64,000 bases of DNA from NCBI RefSeq assembly GCF_018596335.1, contig NZ_JAHEPS010000001.1, forward strand, positions 992,001 through 1,056,000, given 5' to 3'. The position numbers were made by a program, and so were the translations under genes. Shown here piece after piece: positions 46,147 to 54,538 of the stretch. The stretch is from Shewanella jiangmenensis (GTDB lineage Bacteria; Pseudomonadota; Gammaproteobacteria; Enterobacterales; Shewanellaceae). The stretch's first letter is position 1. Each line of letters opens with the position of its first letter. Under the pieces are notes generated by a model that was not told where the DNA came from, made no database searches, and saw only the letters and a program-made list of their open reading frames with translations.

Positions 46147-47054
46147 GCACAGCCAAGGTAAACAAGGCACGCTTTGCCGAAGACGCCATCCGTGAGCTCG
46201 GCTGGTGGAAAGCGCATCGCTTTTTGCTGCTGCGCCGCGCCGCCCAGCTCGGTTTACTGGCACTGTTTGCCATCGGCCCCCTATGGGGACTGTGGCTGCT
46301 CAAAGGCAACCTCTCATCGAGCTTACTGCTCGATACCATCCCCATGGCCGATCCGCTGGTCACACTGCAGCTGCTGACCTCGGGCCATGTGCCCGAAGCC
46401 AGTCTGCTGCTTGGCGCGGCGATCATCGGCGGCTTTTATGCGCTGATGGGGGGGCGGGTGTTTTGCAGCTGGGTGTGTCCGGTGAACATGGTGACAGATC
46501 TCGCGGCCTACCTTCGCAGACGCTTTGCCCTGCCAAGGACGCCCGAACTGCCCCGCAGCCTGCGTTACTTTATGCTGGCGCTGGTGCTGCTGTTGCCCAT
46601 AGTCACAGGCGTGGCCGCCTGGGAGTGGCTCAACCCCGTGCCCGTGCTGTATCGCGCCGTGCTGTTTGGCGCTGGTGCCGGGCTTGGGCTGCTTGTGGCC
46701 ATCTTCCTTGCGGACCTCTTGATTGTCGAGCGGCTGTGGTGCTCGCACCTGTGCCCAAGCGGCGCTTTGTTTGCGCTGCTTGGCAAACTGAGCCCGCTGA
46801 AGATGACGGCCGTCAACGCCAGGGACTGCAACAACTGCATGGACTGTTTTGCGGTCTGCCCCGAGCGGCAGGTACTCAAGGGCGCTCTCAAGGGCGCAAG
46901 CCCGGTGATAACCGACAGCGACTGCACCCTGTGCGGCCGTTGTATCGATGTCTGTGCCAAGCGTGTATTCACCTACAAGAACCGATTTACCTTCCAGGAT
47001 AATTCTTTACCGAATAGCCACCGAATTGCCACCAAGGCGGAGAACGAACAATGA
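46143..47054 (+). CDS. napH: NapH, membrane ferredoxin-type quinol dehydrogenase component
   Basis: A 303-residue protein with about four transmembrane helices, the CSWVCPVNMV motif in a cytoplasmic loop and two C-terminal 4Fe-4S motifs (CNNCMDCFAVCP, CTLCGRCIDVCAKRVF). NapH anchors NapG and passes quinol electrons. Overlaps napB by ATGA. Confidence 0.97.
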   Translation: MSTAKVNKARFAEDAIRELGWWKAHRFLLLRRAAQLGLLALFAIGPLWGLWLLKGNLSSSLLLDTIPMADPLVTLQLLTSGHVPEASLLLGAAIIGGFYALMGGRVFCSWVCPVNMVTDLAAYLRRRFALPRTPELPRSLRYFMLALVLLLPIVTGVAAWEWLNPVPVLYRAVLFGAGAGLGLLVAIFLADLLIVERLWCSHLCPSGALFALLGKLSPLKMTAVNARDCNNCMDCFAVCPERQVLKGALKGASPVITDSDCTLCGRCIDVCAKRVFTYKNRFTFQDNSLPNSHRIATKAENEQ

Positions 47055-47482
47055 AAAAAGTACTCACCTTAGCCGCGCTGCTCGTCGCCATTGCCGGATG
47101 CAGCGGCCAACAGGCCAGTAGAAACAACGAGCCAGTGAACGTCCAGTCACTGGCGGGCAACACCCCCATCACCGAGGTGCGCCCGGCCGATGCGCTGCCA
47201 AGCTATCCAACGCGCGGCAAAGCCATCGAGCGTAACTATATCGAGCAGCCGCCGCTCATCCCCCACAAGGATGACTACTCGATTACCATGAGCAAAAATG
47301 GCTGTATGAACTGCCACAGCTGGGACAAGGCCGAGCGGATGAAGGCAACGCCGGTTGCCAAGTCTCACACCCTGGACGCCAAGGGCACGCTGAATGGCCA
47401 GAACTACTTCTGTACCCAGTGCCACGTGGCCCAGGCCGAAAACAAGTCGGAGCTGGTGGAAAACACCTTCAGCACCAACTAA
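47051..47482 (+). CDS. napB: Dihaem cytochrome c NapB
   Basis: A 143-residue electron-transfer subunit with two CxxCH haem motifs (CMNCH 85-89, CTQCH 121-125) and likely distal His72 and His106. Unlike a simple signal peptide, the N-terminus ends in a lipobox-like VAIAGC (Cys17), so it may be a lipoprotein. No napC follows, so electrons to NapB probably come from a CymA-type protein encoded elsewhere. Confidence 0.95.
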   Translation: MKKVLTLAALLVAIAGCSGQQASRNNEPVNVQSLAGNTPITEVRPADALPSYPTRGKAIERNYIEQPPLIPHKDDYSITMSKNGCMNCHSWDKAERMKATPVAKSHTLDAKGTLNGQNYFCTQCHVAQAENKSELVENTFSTN

Positions 47483-47512
47483 TGTTTGCAGCCCAAGGGA
47501 ACAGCAACAAAC

Positions 47513-47539
47513 AAAAAGCCCCGCATTAGCGGGGCTTTT
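47513..47539. terminator. Bidirectional terminator after napB
   Basis: AAAAAGCCCCGC / GCGGGGCTTTT with ATTA loop, between convergent napB and the GNAT gene. Confidence 0.9.
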
Positions 47540-47564
47540 CTTTGGCGAATGGTGGATTACTTCT

Positions 47565-47984
47565 TCAATCGAAGTGCCACACAAGCAGCCTGTCACCATT
47601 ACTTTGCAGCGCCCCCGGCTGCCAACCGGCCTTCAGGTAAAAGGCTTCGGCGCGAGTCCCCGGCTCTGTGGTCAACTGCACAGTGGAAATACCTTCATCA
47701 CGAAAACACTCCATCATGGCCTGCAACAGCATGCTGCCGCAGCCACGGCCCTCAGCCTCGGGAGCCACAAACAGCGCCCACACGCTGGCCTCGTTTAAAT
47801 TGGCAACCGCGAACCCCAAAATGCGGCCCTCTTGCTCCGCCACCCAGCCACGACCAGTTTGCTCGATTTCGGGCACATAATCGGCCTCGCCGATGGCACA
47901 GCTGGTAAGCCGGTTTTCCCGTACCGCCAGTCTTATCACATGCATTGCGGCAATATCCTGGCGGGTAGCTTGTCTGATGTTCAT
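47565..47984 (-). CDS. GNAT family N-acetyltransferase
   Basis: A 139-residue acetyltransferase of the GNAT fold: IRQATRQDIAAM at the start, VWALFVAPEAEGRGCGSMLLQAMM with the acetyl-CoA loop (Q/RxxGxG/A form: EGRGCGS) and RAEAFYLKAGW near the end. Start ATG 47984 (MNIRQAT) fits the family; the frame upstream overlaps the argP end and is not used. Substrate unknown. Confidence 0.87.
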   Translation of the reverse strand: MNIRQATRQDIAAMHVIRLAVRENRLTSCAIGEADYVPEIEQTGRGWVAEQEGRILGFAVANLNEASVWALFVAPEAEGRGCGSMLLQAMMECFRDEGISTVQLTTEPGTRAEAFYLKAGWQPGALQSNGDRLLVWHFD

Positions 47985-48001
47985 TTCAATGTCCGTTGAA
48001 T

Positions 48002-48901
48002 TTATGCCGTTTTTTCGCCCAGCACCTGCCGGGCGGCCACCGCTAAAGCCCGGTAGATGATGGTGGTATATTTGGCCTTGATGTTCCAGTGCTGCCAATA
48101 CAGGGCCACATCCATGGTCACCGATGGGCAGAGATCGATGAGCACTCCCGCCGCAATCAGTTTATCAGCCTGCAAATGACCAACCATGCCATAACCCAAA
48201 TGCTGACAGATGGCATCGAGAAACCCCTCCGACGAAGGGACCGTATGCTGGTAAAAACCGCTTGAGGGCAAGGAAAAGTGCTTGGCCAGAAAGCGCTCGT
48301 GCAGCCGGTCCTTGGTGGAGAAAATCACCGCCGGCGCCTTGGCCAGCGCATCCTGAGTCAGACCCGCCGCAAAAAAGCGCTCAATAAACTCAGGGGTTGC
48401 GACGCAGCGATAGCGCATCACCCCCAAAAACTCCGCCGAGCAGCCCGCCATGGGTTCGGCGTTGGTGGTCACGCAGCCAACCGCTTCACCATTTTTCAAC
48501 AGGTTATGGGTGTACGACTCATCATCCACTATCAGTTTCATCAGCCAGCCATAGCGGGCAAACAGCGGGCTTAAGGCCGGCAGAAACCAGGTGGCGAGGC
48601 TGTCGGCGTTGACGGCGATGGCTATCTGGGTCGGCTTGTGCGGATCGTCAGCATTAAGCTCACTGCCAAGCTCACTTTCCAAAAGCGCCACCTGATGATA
48701 ATGCCGCAAAAGCCGCTTGCCGGCGGGCGTCGCCGTCACCGGCACAGAGCGGATAAGCAGCGACTGACCGATGCGCTCTTCAAGTGCCCGGATCCGTTGG
48801 GATACCGCCGACTGGGTAATGCACAGCACCCGCGCCGCCCGCTCAAATCCGCCGGTTTCCACTACCGTGGCCAGCGCCTTGAGGTTGGTGTAATCGAGCA
48901 T
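48002..48901 (-). CDS. argP: LysR-type regulator ArgP (IciA)
   Basis: A 299-residue LysR regulator. Winged HTH: LDYTNLKALATVVETGGFERAARVLCITQSAVSQRIRALEERIG (1-46), effector domain about 90-295. It senses arginine or lysine and activates the exporter gene argO; the divergent position of argO (229 bases away) supports the assignment. Family also includes the replication inhibitor name IciA. Confidence 0.92.
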   Translation of the reverse strand: MLDYTNLKALATVVETGGFERAARVLCITQSAVSQRIRALEERIGQSLLIRSVPVTATPAGKRLLRHYHQVALLESELGSELNADDPHKPTQIAIAVNADSLATWFLPALSPLFARYGWLMKLIVDDESYTHNLLKNGEAVGCVTTNAEPMAGCSAEFLGVMRYRCVATPEFIERFFAAGLTQDALAKAPAVIFSTKDRLHERFLAKHFSLPSSGFYQHTVPSSEGFLDAICQHLGYGMVGHLQADKLIAAGVLIDLCPSVTMDVALYWQHWNIKAKYTTIIYRALAVAARQVLGEKTA

Positions 48902-49129
48902 CAGCCTCTCCTTTTTCCTGCGCCGTCACACAGAAAACACCCTGCAGCAACAAGCTATAAACATCATAAGAGATACTAATATCCCATAAAAAACATTAGT
49001 TATCTTACTTATTTTAACGGGAGTAAGCTTGGCGGCAATTACCGATTTGGACGATGACACTGGCCGTAACGCGCCAGCAGCGACGCCATTCATCGACCGT
49101 TAACACCTTCTGCTGAAAGAGAATTTCAA

Positions 49130-49756
49130 ATGGAAACCGCATTTTTGCAAGGCATCATGATAGGTGCCAGCCTGATTATCGCCGTTGGCGCCCAAAATGC
49201 CTTTGTGCTCAAACAGAGCATTATGCGCTCCCACAGCCTGCCGATAGCCCTGACCTGCTCTGTCATCGATGCGCTGATGATTGCCGCCGGTGTAGCGGGG
49301 CTTGGCTCAATTATCATGGCGTTTCCGGCGCTCAAGCACGCGGCGACCTTTGGCGGCGCAGCGTTTTTGCTCTGGTATGGCACCAATGCACTCAAGGCGT
49401 CTTTCAATGCCAAGGAAATGGACTTGTCCAAGGCCAAGGGCGCTGGCAGCCTGAAAACGGCGCTGATGACCACCCTCGCCATCAGCTTTTTGAATCCGCA
49501 TCTGTATCTGGATACCGTGGTGCTGCTTGGCTCTATCAGCACCCAGTTCAGCGGCGAGGCACGCCAGTGGTTTGGTGCAGGCGCGATTTTGGCCTCGTTT
49601 ATCTGGTTTTTCAGCTTAAGCTTTGGTGCCCGCCTGATGGCACCTATGTTTGCCAAACCGGCTGCATGGCGTTACCTCGACCGTTTTATCTTTGTCACCA
49701 TGTACAGCATCGCCATCGCCCTGCTGTGGCCTTACGCCAAGGCGTTGCTGCAATAA
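49130..49756 (+). CDS. argO: Arginine exporter ArgO (LysE family)
   Basis: A 208-residue inner-membrane exporter with about six helices of the LysE/RhtB family. N-terminal motif FLQGIMIGASLIIAVGAQNAFVLKQSI and the central NPHLYLDTVVLLGSIS are characteristic. It exports basic amino acids and is activated by ArgP. The ATG follows GAGAATTTCAA. Confidence 0.93.
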   Translation: METAFLQGIMIGASLIIAVGAQNAFVLKQSIMRSHSLPIALTCSVIDALMIAAGVAGLGSIIMAFPALKHAATFGGAAFLLWYGTNALKASFNAKEMDLSKAKGAGSLKTALMTTLAISFLNPHLYLDTVVLLGSISTQFSGEARQWFGAGAILASFIWFFSLSFGARLMAPMFAKPAAWRYLDRFIFVTMYSIAIALLWPYAKALLQ

Positions 49757-49770
49757 ATCCCTTATCGCCG

Positions 49771-49790
49771 TGCCCGCCCCAGCGCGGGCA
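49771..49790. terminator. Weak hairpin after argO
   Basis: TGCCCGC / GCGGGCA with six-base loop, followed by TGGCTTTAT. It could end argO transcription. Confidence 0.4.
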
Positions 49791-49840
49791 TGGCTTTATC
49801 ACTACATCCAACGCCAATCCGGCACGACTTCCATCGCCTA

Positions 49841-50125
49841 TCAGGTACTGCACGCACCAAGCGCATAGTCAAAGCTGCCGCCATCAAGGCACGCGTCCAC
49901 CCTGATAAAGCCATACAGCTCAACACCAAACCAAATCAGCAGCACCCAAAAGAGCAGCCCCACCAGCAATACCCGCAGCCCGTCGGGGTCGACCGACGGT
50001 TTGAAGGGCCGGCAAATCAGATAGCCAACTCCCTTCAACATAAATTCAATCACCGCCTCGCTGATAAAGCGCCCAAATAAGCGCCCCGCAGTTTCAAGCA
50101 CGTCTGCCAATGCATCCAATGCCAT
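49841..50125 (-). CDS. Small hypothetical membrane protein
   Basis: About 94 residues (115 if ATG 50191 is used), with an amphipathic head and one strong transmembrane helix (GLRVLLVGLLFWVLLIWFGVELYGF), ending in two possible Cys. I do not recognise it. A CAGG and a GGGAGG stretch upstream favour ATG 50125. It faces the next gene back to back. Confidence 0.55.
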   Translation of the reverse strand: MALDALADVLETAGRLFGRFISEAVIEFMLKGVGYLICRPFKPSVDPDGLRVLLVGLLFWVLLIWFGVELYGFIRVDACLDGGSFDYALGACST

Positions 50126-50283
50126 AAAGCGCCTGCCCTCCCTGATGTAAAAAGTAAATGTATCAACCTTTGCCAGCGTTGCTTTGTTCATGCCCGCCAG
50201 GGCAATGGCACTCGCCCCGCAACCACATGCCCTGCAAAAAAGCCGCACTATACTTTTTCATACTCAGGTTGGAGAAAACAGGT

Positions 50284-50661
50284 ATGGACAGGAAATTTAT
50301 CGTCACCGCGTTAAGCTACGCCATCGTCGGTATGTGCCTTGGCATTTACATGGCCAAATCCGGCGACCATGGCCACAGGGTAACCCATGCTCACATCTTG
50401 CTGGCGGGCTTTGTGGTGTCATTTATCTATGGCCTGTGCCATAAACTGTGGCTGCCGGGTGCGGCGGGCGCGCTGGTGCAGGCGCAGTTCTGGCTGCATC
50501 AGCTGGGCGTGCTGATGATGTCGGGCGGGCTGTTTTTACTCTACGGCAAGCACATTGCGGTCGAGAGTATTGACCCACTGCTGGCGCTCTCATCACTGAT
50601 GCTGTTGCTTGGAATGGTGCTGATGCTGGTGCTTTTTATCAAATCGCCCGGACAGGGCTGA
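50284..50661 (+). CDS. Conserved four-helix membrane protein, haem-copper-oxidase-like motif
   Basis: A 125-residue integral membrane protein with about four helices. THAHILLAGFVVSFIYGLCHKLW resembles the His-containing helix of cbb3-type oxidase subunit I and NnrS (AHAHLNLLGW..). It is much shorter than those families, so it may be a haem- or metal-binding or orphan relative. Start ATG 50284 has GGAG and AGG nearby; the longer frame is dropped. Confidence 0.75.
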   Translation: MDRKFIVTALSYAIVGMCLGIYMAKSGDHGHRVTHAHILLAGFVVSFIYGLCHKLWLPGAAGALVQAQFWLHQLGVLMMSGGLFLLYGKHIAVESIDPLLALSSLMLLLGMVLMLVLFIKSPGQG

Positions 50662-50687
50662 GATCTTCTGCTGAAGGCTCAGATCGC

Positions 50688-50725
50688 TCGCTAAAGACCC
50701 AGAGTTGACGCTAGGTCTTTAGCGA
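50688..50725. terminator. Stem-loop between the membrane gene and mltA
   Basis: TCGCTAAAGACC / GGTCTTTAGCGA, 12 bp, loop 14. Between convergent genes; lacks a strong T-tract. Confidence 0.6.
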
Positions 50726-50743
50726 TTTGCAATCTGAAACCGG

Positions 50744-51892
50744 CTATTTGACCCCGGAAACCGGCGCCATGCCCATGGCTCCCAGGCGCCAGACACGGCC
50801 GAAATGCTTGTAGTGACCTGCTTCAACACCGGCTTCGCTGCCCATGCCATGGTACAGGTCAAGATGTCCGCCTTTCACGGCGCCGCCGGTATCGAGTGCA
50901 ATCAGCAGTCGCAGTTCATGCTTGCCGGTCCAGTTGCCTTCTTTATCCAGCAGCGGCACTTCGGCCAGAATCGGCGTACCCATCGGCAACAGACGCTTGT
51001 CGGCGGCTACTGCCGCCATCGGAAGCAGCGGTATCCCAGCGCTGCCCAGCACATCAAGGTTGGGTGCCCGCTTAAAAAACACATAGGACGGGTTGGTCTC
51101 AAGCAGCTCTTTCACCTCTGCCTCGGACTTATCCTCGGCCCACTTTTTGATGGCGCGCAGCGACATCTGCTCTTTGCTCACTTCGCCACGGTCAATCAGC
51201 ACCCGACCTATGCTGGTATAGCCATGGCCGTTTTTGCCGGCGTAGCCAAGATAGTTAAGCGAGTCATCGTCGCCGTAATGGATAAAACCCGAGCCCTGAA
51301 CTTCAAGCAAAAAGGTGTCCATCAGCGAGTCGCTGTAGGCGAGTTCCAACTTTTTGCCCTTGAGTGCGCCGCGATGAATGTCGGCGCGGCTCGGGCAGCG
51401 GCCTTTACAGCGCGGCATGGCGTAAAGCGGGTAGCGGAACTTGTCATCGGGCTTGTGGCGCACCTCAAGCACAGGTGAAAAATAACCGGTAAACATCACG
51501 TTACCTTGCCGGTCACCGCCGCCGAGCTGATCGAGCCTGATACCATAATGGCCAAGCAGCATGGGGTTAGCCCCGGCCGCCAGCCAGTGCTGCAGCTTTT
51601 GATACAGCCCTGCATAACGGTTGGCGAGCCTTGGCGAGCGCTCAAGCACCAGTCGGCTTTGGGCCTCAAAGGTGGAAAAGTTTCGCGGCGCGTGGCTGTT
51701 TACAGCCGGAACGGGATTAAGCTCAGCCGGAAAAAAGCCGTCGAGGTACTGATGGCCAAGCGGATACTCAAACACAGGCGCGGCCACGGGTGTGACCGGC
51801 TGGGGTTTGGCCGGTTTGGGAGCAGAAGATGAGCAGCCAAACAGGAGCGCGGCGGCGCAGGCTAACAGAGGCAAACGGCGGGTGATTCCCAT
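50744..51892 (-). CDS. mltA: Membrane-bound lytic murein transglycosylase A
   Basis: A 382-residue outer-membrane lipoprotein (lipobox LLFGC, Cys20) that cleaves peptidoglycan to 1,6-anhydro muropeptides. It has an MltA double-psi barrel domain (about 100-260, TGYFSPVLEVRHKPDD and FLLEVQGSGFIHY) and the 3D domain (about 290-370, ALDTGGAVKGGHLDLYHG) with the catalytic Asp. Confidence 0.96.
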   Translation of the reverse strand: MGITRRLPLLACAAALLFGCSSSAPKPAKPQPVTPVAAPVFEYPLGHQYLDGFFPAELNPVPAVNSHAPRNFSTFEAQSRLVLERSPRLANRYAGLYQKLQHWLAAGANPMLLGHYGIRLDQLGGGDRQGNVMFTGYFSPVLEVRHKPDDKFRYPLYAMPRCKGRCPSRADIHRGALKGKKLELAYSDSLMDTFLLEVQGSGFIHYGDDDSLNYLGYAGKNGHGYTSIGRVLIDRGEVSKEQMSLRAIKKWAEDKSEAEVKELLETNPSYVFFKRAPNLDVLGSAGIPLLPMAAVAADKRLLPMGTPILAEVPLLDKEGNWTGKHELRLLIALDTGGAVKGGHLDLYHGMGSEAGVEAGHYKHFGRVWRLGAMGMAPVSGVK

Positions 51893-52143
51893 AACTCTCC
51901 AAACAACTCGGCAATGGCGGCTTTATGGGCTGCAAGATGCCAAAAAAGTACAATAAAGGCAAAGACAAGCCCAATAAAGCAATCCAAATGCTCAGCAAGG
52001 CATCGACAGATAACAGCGCCGTAACGCCATGGGCATAAATCCCGGCAAACAGGCGCGAATTGGCCAGATCCGGCTTGACGGCAACTGGTCAAATTTTTAC
52101 CATACGCGGCCTGCTTGCTGCACCGCCGTTTATTGAGGTTTTC

Positions 52144-53091
52144 ATGGCCCATATCACTGACCAGATCCCACTCGCCGTCGCCGCCCTGTCTCAGGGTGAG
52201 TTGGTGGCCATGCCAACGGAAACCGTCTATGGTCTGGCCGCCGACGCCGCAAACGACGAGGCCGTCGCCAAGGTGTTTGCCCTCAAGGGCCGCCCCGCCA
52301 CCAATCCGCTGATTGTACATGTGGCCGACACCAGCTGGCTTGAAGACTGGGCAAGCGATATCAGCGATGACGCCAAACTGTTGATGGCCGCCTTCTGGCC
52401 CGGGCCGCTGACTTTGGTGCTGCCCGCCAAGGCATCGGTATCGCGCACCATCACCGCCGGGCAGGACACAGTCGCACTGCGCATGCCAGCCCATCCACAG
52501 GCGCTGGCACTGCTGCAACAGTTTGGCCGAGCGCTGGTCGCACCTTCGGCCAATAAATACATGTCCATCAGCCCCACCAGCAGCGAGCATGTGGCGCGCC
52601 AGTTTGCCGCTGATGAACTGCTTATTCTCGAAGGCGGTAACTGCGAAGTCGGGCTTGAGTCCACCATTTTGGCGCTGCTGCCGGGTGATTCGCCAAGGCT
52701 GCTGCGCCCGGGCATGGTGTCGGTGGCCAGCATCGAAGCGCTGCTCGGCCGCGAGGTAGCGCAGCAAGCCGGCGGCGTGGTCGCGCCCGGACAACACCAC
52801 AAACATTACTCCCCCGGCCTGCCCTGCCACCGGTTTACCGACGCCGTGGATATGGGTGAGCTTGTTGATATTGAAAACATCGGCTGGATTTTCTGCGGCA
52901 ATCCCAAGGCGGTCGCCGGAACAGTAATTGACTTAGGCGCAAGCCCGGACGCCTACGCCCAGGGGCTTTACGATGCCCTCTATCAGCTCGACCATGGCGC
53001 ACTCAGCGCCATCTATGTGGCCGAGCCGCCCCACAGCAGCGAGTGGCAGGCGGTGCACAATCGTCTCGAGCGCGCCGCCAAACCTCTGTAA
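52144..53091 (+). CDS. L-threonylcarbamoyladenylate synthase (Sua5/YwlC/TsaC)
   Basis: A 315-residue Sua5-type enzyme that makes threonylcarbamoyl-AMP for the t6A modification of tRNA. The catalytic YrdC domain (about 5-195) has AMPTETVYGLAADA, VFALKGRPATNPLIVHV and ALVAPSANKYMSISPTSSEHV. The linker GGVVAPGQHHKHYSP leads into a Sua5 C-terminal domain (about 225-310), which TsaC/RimN lack. Start ATG 52144 has TGAGG six bases upstream. A tsaC paralogue is probably elsewhere. Confidence 0.93.
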   Translation: MAHITDQIPLAVAALSQGELVAMPTETVYGLAADAANDEAVAKVFALKGRPATNPLIVHVADTSWLEDWASDISDDAKLLMAAFWPGPLTLVLPAKASVSRTITAGQDTVALRMPAHPQALALLQQFGRALVAPSANKYMSISPTSSEHVARQFAADELLILEGGNCEVGLESTILALLPGDSPRLLRPGMVSVASIEALLGREVAQQAGGVVAPGQHHKHYSPGLPCHRFTDAVDMGELVDIENIGWIFCGNPKAVAGTVIDLGASPDAYAQGLYDALYQLDHGALSAIYVAEPPHSSEWQAVHNRLERAAKPL

Positions 53092-53124
53092 TCACAGCAA
53101 GGTTTAGGCAAGCAGCGCAGAAAG

Positions 53125-53152
53125 AAAAAAGGCAGCCCTGCGGCTGCCTTTT
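53125..53152. terminator. Bidirectional terminator between the Sua5 gene and pirin
   Basis: AAAAAAGGCAGCC / GGCTGCCTTTT hairpin with CTGC loop, between convergent genes. Confidence 0.9.
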
Positions 53153-53204
53153 ACGTTGCTAAACCCTTGATGCGCAGCGGCTATTTCGCTGAGATGCGCG
53201 GCGG

Positions 53205-54089
53205 CTAATGTGCTGGAATGCTGGCCTGCAGTTTACCGAAACGCCCGGCCTGATAATCCTCAATGGCCTGACGTATCTCGGCCTCGGTGTTCATCACAAA
53301 GGGGCCCATGTGGACGATTTTTTCCCCCACCGGCTCACCGGCAAAGAGCAGCACGCCCGCGCCTTCGTTTGCCGCCACCAGCTCAAGCTCGCCGCTTTGC
53401 AGCAGCAGATATTCGCCGCGCTCATAGCGCACGTCATCAATGCCAAGCAAGGCGCCATCGTATATGTAAGCGCCGACAAAACCGCGCTCAGTCAGTGACA
53501 AACTAGCCCGGCCAGCCTCAGTGTCGGCCGTGGCTGCGGCAAGCATCAAATCCGCTACCGCGCCGTTGGCCGCCAGCCCCTGAATAAGCCCCTGGCGGCT
53601 TTGGCCTTCAAACTGCCACTGACCGGCGAGGGGATAAAACAGCGCGCCAGTGCTGTTCTCATAGCGGCGCTGCTCGGTCGCCGTGCTGTCTTCATAACGC
53701 GCAGGACGCATCTTGTCGGCGGCAGGCATATTGAGCCAAATCTGAAAACCATGCAGGCCGTCTTTGGCATCGGCCAGCGGCATTTCTGAGTGAATGACCC
53801 CGGAGCCCGTGCTCATCCACTGCACATCACCGGCGCGTATGGCACAGACATTGCCCATCTGGTCGCGGTGCTCAAAGCCGCCTTTGCGGATATAGGTAAA
53901 GGTTTCAATGCCACGGTGCGGGTGCGGCGGAAAGCCACCGATAAAATCGCTCTTATCGTCGGAGCGGATTTCGTCCACCATCAAAAACGGGTCCAGCAGC
54001 AGACGGTTGAAGTCGGCCACACGGCGGATATTGACGCCGTCACCATCCATGGCTGGGCGGGAAAACAAGCGGGATTTAACATTCAGCAT
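53205..54089 (-). CDS. Pirin family protein
   Basis: A 294-residue bicupin. The N-terminal cupin keeps the metal site of pirins: H56 and H58 (PPHPHRG), H100 and E102 (VIHSEM). Pirins can act as quercetin 2,3-dioxygenase or redox sensors; activity here is unproven. The C-terminal cupin (about 175-290) includes YLLLQSGELELVAANEGAGVLLFAGEPVGEKIVHMGPFVMN. GGAGAC precedes the ATG. Confidence 0.93.
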   Translation of the reverse strand: MLNVKSRLFSRPAMDGDGVNIRRVADFNRLLLDPFLMVDEIRSDDKSDFIGGFPPHPHRGIETFTYIRKGGFEHRDQMGNVCAIRAGDVQWMSTGSGVIHSEMPLADAKDGLHGFQIWLNMPAADKMRPARYEDSTATEQRRYENSTGALFYPLAGQWQFEGQSRQGLIQGLAANGAVADLMLAAATADTEAGRASLSLTERGFVGAYIYDGALLGIDDVRYERGEYLLLQSGELELVAANEGAGVLLFAGEPVGEKIVHMGPFVMNTEAEIRQAIEDYQAGRFGKLQASIPAH

Positions 54090-54183
54090 GATTCTGTCTC
54101 CGGGTTGATGGAATTAGCTTAACCAAGACGAAGACGAATGAATAATGCAATTTTAAGCAATAATAGTTCGATAAAATCGAATG

Positions 54184-54381
54184 TTAATCGGGTTTAAACA
54201 CCCCAATCACGGCGCCAGTGGCCTTTTGCTCTACTTTTTGCTCGAGCTGCTGCTCACGGTAATCGCACTCGGTGCACTCTACGGTTTCGATATTATTTTC
54301 TTTGAACAGCATAATGCTGTCCTTTGCACCGCATTTTGGGCATTTGGCGCCGGCCACAAAGCGTTTTTTTATTTTGGTCAT
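54184..54381 (-). CDS. yheV: YheV family putative zinc ribbon protein
   Basis: A 65-residue protein with two Cys pairs (CPKCG, CTEC) making a zinc ribbon: MTKIKKRFVAGAKCPKCGAKDSIMLF. Matches YheV (DUF2387). In enterics it lies near yheS and the kef genes. Start 54381 has GAGGAA upstream; the longer frame is a shadow. Confidence 0.92.
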   Translation of the reverse strand: MTKIKKRFVAGAKCPKCGAKDSIMLFKENNIETVECTECDYREQQLEQKVEQKATGAVIGVFKPD

Positions 54382-54538
54382 GGCGTGGGTTCCTCGTTGA
54401 CGACGCGCTATTGTGCCACAGCAAGGCGCGAGCGCCAGCCTCAGTTTGCCATCAGCGCCGCCGCTGACCGGTGAAAACTGGATGATAAGGCCGAACTTGG
54501 TTATTATTCTGCCCTTTCCAACAGCTTGCAGGCGCTTC

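Noticed and set aside
51862-52830. Minus-strand ORF of 322 aa over the Sua5 gene
   Set aside because: It is antisense to a well conserved gene.
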